DNA from: a virus
Length of the DNA stretch: 35,857 bases
Virus record (IMG/VR): IMGVR_UViG_3300044646_002153
Span: 1-35,857 of that record
Direction: 5' to 3' (one strand)
Shown: piece by piece, positions 9,301 through 18,409 of the stretch
Layout of the letters: each line of letters starts with the position of its first letter
Numbering within the stretch: position 1 is the first letter of the stretch
Notes under the pieces: generated by a model
The model's input: the letters and a program-made list of their open reading frames with translations, nothing else
What the model was told of the DNA's origin: nothing
Databases searched by the model: none
Translations under genes and position numbers: made by a program

Positions 9301-10990
9301 GCTCGATGTCTCTGACCCGCTCAGAGAGTATGAAAGAGTCGACTGTCTGAAGCGTGTCTCTTGGGAGTTCTACCGCAATCCCTTCTTCCGTGGTAAAGAG
9401 CACCTCGTAATCCGGCACAGCCTGGGCGCCCCCGGTTAGAGGTGGCAGTGGTTCTCCACCCGGGCCCAGGGCGGGCACTTCGGGGCGGGTGCCAGGGAGT
9501 GCACGGCGTCCTTGCGCCTCTGGGGGCGACGGGGGTAGGCCGTCGGGGGATGTCACCCTGGGGCCGCCCGGGGCATCGGGGGGACGGTAGAGCACAATGT
9601 CAGTGCCTCCCATTGTCGCCCGGGCCACGCGGTTGAGTCTAATAAAGTCGCCAATGTCTGGAGCGCGGGAGTCGATAATAAACCCCGTGGCAAGAAGTCC
9701 AAGGTTGAGTGCTCTCTGAGACCAAGAGAGGTCTTCTCCTTGGAACATAAAGCGCTGAATACTGAGTGGAGAATACTCTGGCGACTCTAATAGTGAGAAG
9801 GTTTGAGAACTGTCGAAGGGATTGAGCCCCTGCCATAAAGGTTCTTCCCAATCATACTCATAGTTTTCTCCCCGCAGGGCGTGTTCAATAGTTCTGCCCC
9901 CACGCCAGAGAGATAGGCCAGTGCCTCCGATTACTGAACCAACGTAGTCAGACGCCCAGTTAACCGCCCCAGGAAGGCCTCTTCCGTAGCTCCCAAAGTC
10001 TAAACGAAGCACATCGCCAGGCGTTGCGTTGCCCTCTGGGGGAACAAACTCGTCATAGAGGTCCATCGACGGCTGTAGGTAATCCCGCAGAGGTGTCCCT
10101 ACTCGTTCACGTCCCTCGGCTCGCCGTTCCGCGCTGGCTGCGGGGGAACCATAGAGAGCGCGCCCCAGGCTCTGGTCGAACAAAGCGCCCGTCACAGGGT
10201 CCACAATGTCGGCCACTGCGTAGCCAAGCTGAAGCATTCCCCCGCCCAGGGCCGCGAGGTTAGTAATGGTGCTACCCGTGGCCTCGACGACATTAGTCGC
10301 CTGGGCCGCTGCGACACTCGAGGGCGTTGGCAGGTCTCTCCCAAGTACCCTCTCCGCCGCTCTGGCGGCTAGGTCAGCGGGCCCAAAAAGGAGTTGAGAA
10401 CCCCTGTCGATAGCACTTTGTAACCACTGTGGCGTCTCTAGTCTAGACAGCACCCCAGGCCTGGGAGGGGTGGCATCTCTACCCACCTGATTTGCATTCT
10501 GCCTAAAGGCATTGCGCATTGGATTGGGCGCGTTGGGGCCATACTGCTGGCGATAGTTTACCGCCGCCTGCTCCCGCCGCTGGCGCTCTTCTGTCGATTC
10601 TATGCTCCTCAAAGGGAGCGGGGCCCAACTTGTTTGAGCCGCACCATAGTCAGAGCGGTAGAGAGGGCTCTGAAATTGCAGGGGCATATTCTGGATGCTG
10701 TTTAACATCCAGTTGAACTGAGCCCCAGCGTTGGCCGCCGCGTCACTCGCCATCTGCTCCGCCGCACCAGACGCCTGAAAGCCCTGAAGGTTGGGTGCGT
10801 TTGGCGCAAGCGTCGAGAGGGCATTAGTCGTAGGGCCTAGAATCTCGCCCAACTGCGCCTGTTCCCTTGGCATTCCCGTCTCAGTAACTGTTGCCCGTGG
10901 CGTAGAAGCTATGATTCGTGGGACTTCTAAGGGCTTGCCAGTGTTTTCTGGGTCAGAGGCGGAATTATAATTAGTAATTAAATTGGACAT
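6347..10990 (-). CDS. Internal virion protein with ParB-like and ADP-ribosyltransferase-like domains
   Basis: This 1547-aa virion protein sits among ejectosome genes, so it is probably packaged and injected. Residues 1-590 are Pro/Gly/Ala-rich with a hydrophobic stretch near 215-255. About 600-665 is a Pro/Glu-rich linker. Residues about 1160-1235 look like a ParB/sulfiredoxin-type domain, with the motif VDGRHRLQAL (D1221). Residues about 1250-1420 look like an ADP-ribosyltransferase fold: WYHGT (H1253), GAGVYFYDNP (Y1282) and YEGVRF (E1409) could form the H-Y-E triad. The C-terminus is coiled coil. This modular build resembles so-called polyvalent proteins, which carry effector domains into cells with DNA. 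The domains are recognised by motif only; catalysis and targets are unproven. Confidence 0.7.
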   Translation of the reverse strand: MSNLITNYNSASDPENTGKPLEVPRIIASTPRATVTETGMPREQAQLGEILGPTTNALSTLAPNAPNLQGFQASGAAEQMASDAAANAGAQFNWMLNSIQNMPLQFQSPLYRSDYGAAQTSWAPLPLRSIESTEERQRREQAAVNYRQQYGPNAPNPMRNAFRQNANQVGRDATPPRPGVLSRLETPQWLQSAIDRGSQLLFGPADLAARAAERVLGRDLPTPSSVAAAQATNVVEATGSTITNLAALGGGMLQLGYAVADIVDPVTGALFDQSLGRALYGSPAASAERRAEGRERVGTPLRDYLQPSMDLYDEFVPPEGNATPGDVLRLDFGSYGRGLPGAVNWASDYVGSVIGGTGLSLWRGGRTIEHALRGENYEYDWEEPLWQGLNPFDSSQTFSLLESPEYSPLSIQRFMFQGEDLSWSQRALNLGLLATGFIIDSRAPDIGDFIRLNRVARATMGGTDIVLYRPPDAPGGPRVTSPDGLPPSPPEAQGRRALPGTRPEVPALGPGGEPLPPLTGGAQAVPDYEVLFTTEEGIAVELPRDTLQTVDSFILSERVRDIEPTFDASRTIFEVDLQDNLEQLRRDRLDQAFDRPSAERIEPQPEATPEPEAPPEPAQEPESLPLFPERVVEETPEGLTPEEMPSEPPVRPEETPDQERRPELPEESMAPPKAPEGPVRFTAEAQVQKAIDEGSLRTTPDGGFIDAVDDIKSAQYDLINNRLLQRQIESVPEAERSPSMRRTLANLQEEFESLRERIAGRPLRPMEPEAAIPTPEVSLNDTLPVVKQGTLVPPKNPAALYQWSRNLPLEQSIYTPDAELVDRTAKQLTDLARFFGHADISRGKVLSAEQLESLRYTYGSIYNTVGPELDAAALKTLSIEGVGRVETKRPDPVRGQPRETKLVSNEVMRNPDSRTARPEDFGSPNTYSQTQLSKLSDESIETELSGRFSTSEVYRSGLPDRELADTRNDLLQEQAYRRGENVDDALEYFPDDIQKYAEMNGVNVEDLTDAEYLDFARDATEDARIRSSLNTNDINQRLPDSVQSPLLSPEARSAIEELVIAERNVERSMIEVRHRVELLEELEASMRGPSKQLSDDVLNNNLLPNNLNVGTHAGSRQARIDRIADRASAQKDNILKGRTLRSESQVPEGYKIREVNIDEVFANQEASGLRLDMTDPNERRRVDALKRAYLNGEAVPPMRLGFFTPEDAQKFETSPGYSVVDGRHRLQALKEMGTKTFNALVDGQPDEAVKWYHGTRDSVTDLSQLDSFQTGAARRPLGAGVYFYDNPRTATAAATGFTPANSVGHYAPMPQGSVFTASIENANLLDGGELLTADPELWAGVRNIIRAAFGEDKKGANNAIAATRKKNMPQFYDYIASRFKIGDTGGVDEVRMFELQTQMSNFFLAQGYEGVRFNSDAGNVVNIFDTRLPSVISGEGARVGSPRALDQAVESVNHARAEAAIFGTESSRQLAEQSSFRFGKELRRQLVKRLQEASERVDDAFRRLTEADDALYDVAQRDKETMKQLEAQADELRRQEFIRDNDLPPCL

Positions 10991-11019
10991 TTAGGCCGCC
11001 AAAATAGCTCAAGGCCTAG

Positions 11020-14000
11020 TTAGCCAATCATCGAGAGCATCGACGCTTCGCCAATGTGTGCAATGAAACTGTCAGGACTCAACCCCGCCTGCTGCTGGCA
11101 AGAAGCACACCCGGCGACCATGGTGTCGTGCACTTCTTCCCCACTCACTTGGTCATAGGGTGTCCAATAGCGCCTGCCCGCTTGTTCTCCAAGACGGTTG
11201 AGGTACTGGTGAAAGCGAATGTCTCCGTCACCAACGTCTCTTAAGTTTGCTGGGTTATCCCAGGCCCCGCCGCCACCACCCCACACTGTGTAAAGCACTT
11301 GGTGAGCGTGCTGGTAGGGTTTATTCCCCCCGTAGCGCATGTGCTCCTTGAAATACTCCCGGACGACATCGAGCTGCTCCGCTCTAGTCATGTTGCGAAG
11401 CTGCTGCATAGAGTAGCGTCGACCATTCACGGTTTTGTAGGAGCCACCACGGTTGTCAGGGCAGAACTGAATCAGACCAAAGCACCCAATCGAGTTGGGC
11501 TTGGCGGGGTCAAAGGAGCCACCGGTTTCAAACGCCATCACATCCGCTAGCCAAACGGCTGGGATTCTAAGCTCGTTCGCTAAATCGTGAAATTTTCGTC
11601 TAAACGCAGAGTCCTGTGCCAGGGCCTCATAGCCATAGTTATTGTCGGGATTGTTAAATTGTCGAATGTCACCATAGTCAGCGATGTCGTTTGAGTAGCG
11701 GTTGTTTCTTACCGGGTTTGCCCCGTGGAACACTTCGGGCCCGTTATGGGGACGATAGGCGGGCTCCTGGGAGCCGCTTTGGCCGTTGCGAGGAACGCGA
11801 ATAGAACTCTGAAAAGCCTGGCGGCGCGTGCCCACGAGGGAAGCGGCCTCGTCACTCATGGCGTAAATAGTCCCGCCGTAGACGTAAGCGGAGCCGTCTG
11901 GGAGAATGTAGGCGCCCGGGGGCGGGGGGGCGGTGGCGACAACGACAGGTGCGTTCCTCACAGGGGGAGGCGCCTGGGGAGACCGTGGCGTACCGCTAGG
12001 CTGCGACACACCTGCTGGTGGCATCCCCAGGCCCCTGGGAAGCACAGCGGCGCTTTCGTTTCTGGACTCATTAATGTAGGCCACAGGGTCGAGAGTGTTG
12101 GCCCCGTTGCCCTCGGAACGGGCGCCCGGCTTTAGAACACTGAAGTGAAGGTGAGCGCCCCGACTGCCCCCGGTGTTCCCCATGATGCCCAGCGGTTGCC
12201 CCTGGGAAACGACATCTCCTGGTTTAACCTGGGGCGCTCCTGTGAGGTGGGCATAAACGGCGGTGTTTCCCTGGGCATCTTCCACCCAGACGTAGCAGCC
12301 CCACCCGCCAGAGGTGCACGTTGCCGCCGTTACCCGGCCAGTACGAACCGCAGCGACCTGGTGATTTCCCCTGTCTCCACCCTCGGGGGCAAAGTCAATC
12401 CCAGCGTGGCGTCGCCCATTGCCACGGTCTGCCAGGTAACCACTCGTGATTACCATGATGTTCTCAGCGCTTCCCGCTGTGAAGGGGATAGGAGTGCCCG
12501 CTGCTAGGCCCCCGTTGTCCCTTTTCAGCATTGCCAGGGGACGCGGTTGGGGCCCTCTAGCCGCGTCCCCCTGCCTAAAAGACTGTGTGCCCTGGGCCCG
12601 GAGTTGCGCTCGCCTAGAGGCTGCCTCCTGCCTCTGCCTCTGCGCTTCTTCGCTATTAAAAAACTCGCCCTGTCGTTCTGCCCCTTGATGTAGACCGTAG
12701 GGAATCAGCGGCGCTTGAAGCTGAGTTAGACGCTGCTGGTTAATGACCGCTTCTTGCCTAAGCTGCGCGTCCATTGTTTGGTTGGTGGAGTAGTTGTTAT
12801 AGGCGCTCTCGTACTCCTGCCCCAGAGCTTTTTGCTCTTCTGTGCTCGCTCTGGCAAAACGCTGTGCCATTTGCATCGCCTGGTTCAGCCTAGCAAGCTC
12901 CCCATTAATCTCCGTTGTGCGACCCTCAATGCGTGATATTTCCGCCTGGGCGTCATTATAGAGTTTGATAACAGACTCGATGCTGTCTCTATAGGGCCCT
13001 TTCTCAATGGTCTCGAGGGAATCCGTCCCGGTCATAATCGCCGCCACTGCGCGACCAACTTCTAAAGAAGCCAGCGGGTTGGCATCGTACATCTGCTGCT
13101 GCTGCAGCTCCATGTACTCTCCATAGACGCGGCTTTCTTCGAGACGGTTAGTGAGCTCATCCTGGAAGCCCCAGGGAGTGATGTTGGTGCCGTAGAGCAG
13201 GTTGATGTTTTGAATGTCGAGCTGGCGCTGCTCGGCAGAAATTTGCCCAGTGTCGTAGGCTACCTGGACGTTTTGCAGCATCGTAGCCGCCGTCTCAAAG
13301 TTCTGCGCCTGCGACATCAGCTCTTGCTGCGCTTTGCTCCCCTGCTCATAGGCGTTGCCAATGAACCGGTACATGTCGGCTCGCATCTGCGCCTGGTTAA
13401 TAGGACTTAGAGCCTGAAACTCTGGCATTTCCGTAAACGCCTGTTCAGCCTCACGAATCAGCTCGTAGTTGCGCGTGGGGGAAAGGTAGGCCCCGCGTTC
13501 GCTCAGCTCTGCAGTAATCGTCGTGACCAGAATTTTGCCACGTTCTAGCGCGACGGCAGTGGCGGCTTCACGCGCCTCGCGCACGTTCCGCTGACCCTCG
13601 TTCCACATGTCCTCGTTAATTCTGTTTAGGTCGCTGAAGATGCCGTTCATTAACGACTGTACAGTCTCTGGCGACAAGTTTTCAAAGGTGCTCAGGGCCT
13701 TAATGGTCATCTCCCTCACTCGAGGTACACCCTTTTCATACCCCTCTTGCTGAATGATTGCCCGGGCGTTTTCGACAACGGGCTGCAGGGCCTGAATGGC
13801 AAGCACCTGCTGCTGCTCGCTCAAACTTTTGTCGAGCTGCGCCTGCATCTGCTGCTGCTGCTCTTGCCTGGCGCCAAACATTTCCCCAAACACGCCAGCC
13901 GCCTTGGCCAGGCTGTCGAGTGCCTCTGTAAAACGGGGGGAGGCACCACGGCGCTGTGCCGCCGCAGCGTTTACCGCCGCCGACGTTTCTTGCTGGATAA

Positions 14001-14160
14001 CAAGAGAGCGTTGCATCGCCTCCCCCGCTTGTTGAATTGCCTCGGAGGAGCGACTTAGAGAGGCCTCAGTTATTTGGCGGCTACCGGTCTGCACCTCTGG
14101 TACTTCGGCACTTCCACCAGACGAACCTGTAGTGCCAATAATTCGTAATGGAAGAGCCAT
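11020..14160 (-). CDS. Internal virion protein with M23 peptidase and lytic transglycosylase domains
   Basis: The 1046-aa protein carries two cell-wall enzymes. After a long Gln-rich coiled-coil half (residues 1-500), an M23 (LytM-type) zinc endopeptidase domain spans about 565-680, with ligands H585 and D589 (HxxxD) and the HLHF motif at H670-H672. A Pro-rich linker follows. A soluble lytic transglycosylase-like domain spans about 855-985, with the probable catalytic E878 in MAFETGGSFDP and the following GLIQFCP. Together they would cut peptide cross-links and glycan strands so the ejected proteins and DNA can cross the peptidoglycan. T7 keeps its transglycosylase on gp16; here it is joined to a peptidase. 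It lies 3 bases from the upstream virion gene. Confidence 0.87.
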   Translation of the reverse strand: MALPLRIIGTTGSSGGSAEVPEVQTGSRQITEASLSRSSEAIQQAGEAMQRSLVIQQETSAAVNAAAAQRRGASPRFTEALDSLAKAAGVFGEMFGARQEQQQQMQAQLDKSLSEQQQVLAIQALQPVVENARAIIQQEGYEKGVPRVREMTIKALSTFENLSPETVQSLMNGIFSDLNRINEDMWNEGQRNVREAREAATAVALERGKILVTTITAELSERGAYLSPTRNYELIREAEQAFTEMPEFQALSPINQAQMRADMYRFIGNAYEQGSKAQQELMSQAQNFETAATMLQNVQVAYDTGQISAEQRQLDIQNINLLYGTNITPWGFQDELTNRLEESRVYGEYMELQQQQMYDANPLASLEVGRAVAAIMTGTDSLETIEKGPYRDSIESVIKLYNDAQAEISRIEGRTTEINGELARLNQAMQMAQRFARASTEEQKALGQEYESAYNNYSTNQTMDAQLRQEAVINQQRLTQLQAPLIPYGLHQGAERQGEFFNSEEAQRQRQEAASRRAQLRAQGTQSFRQGDAARGPQPRPLAMLKRDNGGLAAGTPIPFTAGSAENIMVITSGYLADRGNGRRHAGIDFAPEGGDRGNHQVAAVRTGRVTAATCTSGGWGCYVWVEDAQGNTAVYAHLTGAPQVKPGDVVSQGQPLGIMGNTGGSRGAHLHFSVLKPGARSEGNGANTLDPVAYINESRNESAAVLPRGLGMPPAGVSQPSGTPRSPQAPPPVRNAPVVVATAPPPPGAYILPDGSAYVYGGTIYAMSDEAASLVGTRRQAFQSSIRVPRNGQSGSQEPAYRPHNGPEVFHGANPVRNNRYSNDIADYGDIRQFNNPDNNYGYEALAQDSAFRRKFHDLANELRIPAVWLADVMAFETGGSFDPAKPNSIGCFGLIQFCPDNRGGSYKTVNGRRYSMQQLRNMTRAEQLDVVREYFKEHMRYGGNKPYQHAHQVLYTVWGGGGGAWDNPANLRDVGDGDIRFHQYLNRLGEQAGRRYWTPYDQVSGEEVHDTMVAGCASCQQQAGLSPDSFIAHIGEASMLSMIG

Positions 14161-14163
14161 AGT

Positions 14164-15270
14164 TTACCCCAGGTTAAAGAGCGCATTAGTCCTGTCAGTC
14201 ATTACGCCGCGCCCGTAATCAAGATTTTGAGTAGCCTGTCGAGATTGCGCATTGCTAGCGACACCCCTAGAGTAATCAATGGGGGTGACAGGTTGCGCCA
14301 GGGGATTGGTTATTCGCGGTGCCACGGTGGGTGGAGAGACGGCGTTGTAGACCGTCATCCCGGCGCCTACCAGGCTGGGCAGGGCGGAGAATAGACTGGG
14401 TCCGCTGGCTCGAACGTCCCGCTGCGCCAATTGGTTCTGCCGCATAGCAGAGGCGTAGCTCACTTGGTCCGTAGACTGAGCCGCTTCTAATTGAAAGAGC
14501 CTGCTACTTGCCTCTGCATCCAGCGCCGCCTGGGTCATTTGCGACTCAAGAAGAACGTTATTCCTGGCAAACTCTAATTGAGTACGCGCCAGAGCAACGT
14601 CCTGGTCAGCCATTGTTTTCCGAGTTTCGCTCTCTGTTTGCGACAGGGCCTGCTGCAGAGACGCCATGCGCTCAGTAATGTCACGGTTTTGTTGAGCTGT
14701 TGCTATGTTGAGCTCAAAGAGTTGCTGAAACTCCGCCATGCTCACGCCCTGCTGCAGTCCCTGCGCCTCTGCCATGCTCGCGGTGCTCAAAGATTCTGTC
14801 TGCCCACGGGCGGCCTGGGTGGCCCCGGCGACATCTTCCTGGGCGGCCTGAGCCATCCGCGCCTCTGTTTGCCTAGAAGCCTGCTCCAGTTCCTGAGACA
14901 CTCGTCCCTGTTCTTGGGCGGCTGAGGCCGATTCGACCAGGCGCTGCTGTTCTATTTGGAACATTTCCTGGGCTTGCTGAAACTCGGCCATAATATTGGC
15001 GCGGTTTGTAGAGAGCTCTTGGAGGCGAATGTTGAACAAACGCGCCTGCTCTCCCATAGCAACTTCTTGTCGCATTCGCCCCTGCTCAGCAATGGCGATG
15101 TCTTTCTGAAATGCTCGTTGTCTATTCAAAAGCTCAAACTGTTTTGTCTGGCTTTCTTCTTGTTCGCGAAGAGCGTCACGTTGAACCCTAGCCTGTCGAT
15201 TCTGCGAAGAAATAGCAGACATCGTGCCAACGGCCCCTGCCAACGCCCCTACCACTGGAGCAAATGCCAT
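14164..15270 (-). CDS. Internal virion protein, gp14-like
   Basis: The 368-aa protein begins with a short hydrophobic segment (AFAPVVGALAGAVGTMSAIS, about residues 2-21) and continues as a long Gln/Glu/Ala-rich coiled coil to about residue 270, then a polar tail. Small internal core proteins of T7-like phages, such as gp14, have this pattern and form the outer-membrane part of the ejection channel. It directly follows tail tubular protein B, as in T7-like gene order, and its ATG is two bases after that gene's stop, with GGAG just upstream. The assignment rests on position, length and composition. Confidence 0.65.
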   Translation of the reverse strand: MAFAPVVGALAGAVGTMSAISSQNRQARVQRDALREQEESQTKQFELLNRQRAFQKDIAIAEQGRMRQEVAMGEQARLFNIRLQELSTNRANIMAEFQQAQEMFQIEQQRLVESASAAQEQGRVSQELEQASRQTEARMAQAAQEDVAGATQAARGQTESLSTASMAEAQGLQQGVSMAEFQQLFELNIATAQQNRDITERMASLQQALSQTESETRKTMADQDVALARTQLEFARNNVLLESQMTQAALDAEASSRLFQLEAAQSTDQVSYASAMRQNQLAQRDVRASGPSLFSALPSLVGAGMTVYNAVSPPTVAPRITNPLAQPVTPIDYSRGVASNAQSRQATQNLDYGRGVMTDRTNALFNLG

Positions 15271-15272
15271 AA

Positions 15273-18200
15273 CTACTCTCCTGTTACACGTCGTCGGCCC
15301 GTCTGGCGGCGGCCCTCTACCTGATATGCAGATAGCGCCCAGGCGTCGTCGTCCGCGCTCCAGAGCACTGCCTGAATAGAGTAGCCCACGCCTTGGAGAG
15401 GAACGGACACGTTTGCGTATTCACTCCGTCCTAGATTGCCATCAAGGTCGTCAAAACTGTAGAAGTCGTACAAGAGCTCACTCAGCCTAAACAGGTCTTG
15501 CTCCGTGTAGCCCTCTCGCTCATTATTATAAACGATGCTGATGTTGACATCGGTGCCAATTTTTCTTTCGCCATCAACGTTGTCCCCAGGAGTAGATGCT
15601 GGGTAGACGTCGTCAAAAGCGCGTAGAGAAAAGAGTCCAGACCAATTAAAAAAGCGCTTATGTTGCTTGAGCAGGCCGTAACTAAATACGGGCGACGCAT
15701 AGATTGTAGGGTAAACGGTGCCTACTATGTAAGTGTCTAAGGCATTACCACTCAAAGTTACGTTACCAGTGCCTTCGTTAATTGTGTAGGCGCCGTCGTT
15801 TCGGTAAACCGACTCTAAGTTCTTTTTTACGGCCTCGTACCCATAGACTCGCTGTGAGCTAATGCGCACCGTAGGGTTTTTGTAGGACACGGTCAGAGTG
15901 TCCCCGGCGTCGGGCGTAAACAAGAGCAGAATGGTGTTGTTAAGCTGCTTTGCCCACTGAGTGCGAAACGTGAGCACTTGGTTATTCAAACGCACTACAA
16001 GGTCTTCTACATTCTCCAATGGCGACACGACCAAACGGTGAGAGTACCTGGAAGAAGTAGACGTGGTGTAGGTCTCTGTCATTAGGGGACAAAGCTGTGG
16101 AGTCGTGTTTCCCGCGACAATCTTAACAAAGTCTATGGGGTACTCGTACTCAGTGCGTAGAATTTGGACAATGTTATTGCACCTGCGATGCACGATTAAA
16201 AACCGCTCGGTGCCGTCGTTGTCACTGTATTGACACATGTCCAGCACTTGAAAACCCACAATGCTCTCGTATTCTGTCCAGGCGCTGGTGTCGGTAAAGT
16301 AAACAAGCAGTCGAGAACGCAGCCCATCTTCATAGCGGGGAATGACGGCATAAAGCTTTTTAGTCGTTGGGTCAAAGGCTAATGCCGCCCGGTCTCGCAT
16401 CTGCCTTACGTTTTCAATATCAAACAGGCTGGCAATTTTGTAGCTCAAAGTGAGCAGGTTGTAGGAGTCGTCGAGGCCATCACTTGGCACTAATTGATAA
16501 ACGCCAGTCTTGCTTAGAATAAACGCCGCGTGCTCACCCACGGCCATGCACTGCTCATTCAATACTCCAGTATTGCCCACGAACTGGGTTAAAAACTGCT
16601 CAAAAGTAAAAGCGCTTCTGGAAAAAACACGGTAAAAGCGGTCATTTGTAGAGACGAACAGAGAGCCTTGGTAGACGCCCATGCTTCTAATCCTGTCGCT
16701 AGAGCCTCCCTGGAGGACGATGTCAAACCCGTGGCTCGGGGTTGTCGTAAAAGCGTCTATAGTAAAGTCGTTGTAAAGTTCGCCAGGCCAGGAAAAGTCG
16801 CTCACGGCGCTAACTGCGACATCCATAGGGCGCTCTGGGAAACCTCCAAGCACTAGCCTCGATTGGTAGAGCGTTCCCGTAGAGGGGAACAAGCCTAGCA
16901 TGTAATTTGCAAATTTGCCCAGGCCATAGACGGGAAACCACGTGCCGGAACGGTAAGGCGTGTTGACGTTTAGACCAGCACTGCCAGTCCATTTATTTTC
17001 AACGTTGACAATGCGAACCACTGCAGCAGACGGCAGTCCTCGTTTGCGACCGTTTCCGAATGAAATGTGGGACGCTTTTTGTGTAAAAGAAGAACTCACT
17101 ATTTTGGGAAAACGCCTTTTTCCACTCGTAATGTCGTTTGCCGTGCCAGTACCTACTCCAGCTCCTGGGTTAATTTGTGGATTGCTGGCAATAAGGTCTG
17201 GGTTTGGGTCGTCCCAATCATTTTCGTCAAAAAGTAAACACTGATATTCTAAAACCGGATTATAATCTCGGTTAGTGGCTAGACTAATTTGCTCTGATTT
17301 AGTAAAGTTGTTTACTTCAACAAAAATGTTACTGCGAGTTAACCCAGTGCCTCCGTTGTGCGAAAGTCGGCGTATCCTCGTAGCAAAATTTAGAGAAGGA
17401 GGTTGATTGTTTGAAACGTTTCCAAACAACAGCGAAGCCGTGCCATCAATTGCTTCTTCTGCAGAGGGGTGGTTAGGGTTTACATAGTTTAGAGAGCCAT
17501 CAGAGGGCTTATATTTAGTGCTATCAAAAGGGTTGTGTGCCCTAATAAAATACCCATCGGTATTCCCGTAGTTCAAGGAGGCGTAAATTCTGTAAAGACC
17601 ATAGGCGTCTCTTTCACAGTCGTCCTGAACTTCTGGGGAAAGGACTACGCTTCTTTGACTAGCATTGTCATTAAACCTAGTTTTGGAGTCGAAAAAACGA
17701 TTCGTGTTATAGAGTTCCGCCTCTGCCCACCACTGCCAGAAAAAATAAATAAAAGTGACCACGTCTCCGGCGACAACGTTCTGGGTTAGAGTCGCCGTTT
17801 TAGTCACGGAATTATAGGCAAGATTTGCACTAGGCGCAATGCTAGAGTTTACAAAGGCAAAAAAGTTTGAGCCAGAAGTGGCGTAAGTAAGACGACCATC
17901 AACGGCTGTTACTGTAGCGGCGTTGGTCTGGACAACAGTACTTACTTCTACAATTTTGACATGCACTGGTACAGTTCTTTTACCAAGCATAATAAAACGT
18001 TGCTCTGGTTCATTAGTGGGAATAATGACGACAGAATCTTCTGAAACCGTACTGGGCCAGACGTTGGTAAAGTTGACTAAATTAGAAAATACGTCATTGT
18101 TTACTGAGAGTATTTTAATACCAGTACCAACTTTGGCAACTAAAAAATTTAGTCCCGAAGTGCTTGTTACGCGGCTGTAATTTATGCCATTTGTAGACAG

Positions 18201-18404
18201 CGCTTCTTCGTAAAGAACCCGAGTGCCCTTGCGCTTGATTAAATTGGCACCATTGGTTACATCAACATTTAGAAGCCTGTGAGCGTCGTTGTAGGGCATG
18301 TTGGCCACGTTGGCTACCGTGTTCAGGCCGCCAAACGCCGTGGCCTGAATCAACTCCTCTGAGCCCGTGTCGCCCGGGTGTCTAAAGAGCCCCTCGCGGT
18401 CCAT
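15273..18404 (-). CDS. Tail tubular protein B (nozzle)
   Basis: The 1043-aa protein matches the large tail nozzle protein of T7-like phages (T7 gp12, 794 aa), here about a third longer. Characteristic stretches include an N-terminal beta domain and the central YQSRLVLGGFPERP, MGVYQGSLFVSTNDRFYRV and HAAFILSKTGVYQLV segments, which belong to its propeller-like platform. It would form the tail tip through which DNA leaves and to which fibres attach. AGGAG at the end of the upstream gene serves as its ribosome-binding site. The gene is immediately downstream of tail tubular protein A, the usual order. Confidence 0.87.
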   Translation of the reverse strand: MDREGLFRHPGDTGSEELIQATAFGGLNTVANVANMPYNDAHRLLNVDVTNGANLIKRKGTRVLYEEALSTNGINYSRVTSTSGLNFLVAKVGTGIKILSVNNDVFSNLVNFTNVWPSTVSEDSVVIIPTNEPEQRFIMLGKRTVPVHVKIVEVSTVVQTNAATVTAVDGRLTYATSGSNFFAFVNSSIAPSANLAYNSVTKTATLTQNVVAGDVVTFIYFFWQWWAEAELYNTNRFFDSKTRFNDNASQRSVVLSPEVQDDCERDAYGLYRIYASLNYGNTDGYFIRAHNPFDSTKYKPSDGSLNYVNPNHPSAEEAIDGTASLLFGNVSNNQPPSLNFATRIRRLSHNGGTGLTRSNIFVEVNNFTKSEQISLATNRDYNPVLEYQCLLFDENDWDDPNPDLIASNPQINPGAGVGTGTANDITSGKRRFPKIVSSSFTQKASHISFGNGRKRGLPSAAVVRIVNVENKWTGSAGLNVNTPYRSGTWFPVYGLGKFANYMLGLFPSTGTLYQSRLVLGGFPERPMDVAVSAVSDFSWPGELYNDFTIDAFTTTPSHGFDIVLQGGSSDRIRSMGVYQGSLFVSTNDRFYRVFSRSAFTFEQFLTQFVGNTGVLNEQCMAVGEHAAFILSKTGVYQLVPSDGLDDSYNLLTLSYKIASLFDIENVRQMRDRAALAFDPTTKKLYAVIPRYEDGLRSRLLVYFTDTSAWTEYESIVGFQVLDMCQYSDNDGTERFLIVHRRCNNIVQILRTEYEYPIDFVKIVAGNTTPQLCPLMTETYTTSTSSRYSHRLVVSPLENVEDLVVRLNNQVLTFRTQWAKQLNNTILLLFTPDAGDTLTVSYKNPTVRISSQRVYGYEAVKKNLESVYRNDGAYTINEGTGNVTLSGNALDTYIVGTVYPTIYASPVFSYGLLKQHKRFFNWSGLFSLRAFDDVYPASTPGDNVDGERKIGTDVNISIVYNNEREGYTEQDLFRLSELLYDFYSFDDLDGNLGRSEYANVSVPLQGVGYSIQAVLWSADDDAWALSAYQVEGRRQTGRRRVTGE

Positions 18405-18409
18405 GGCGC

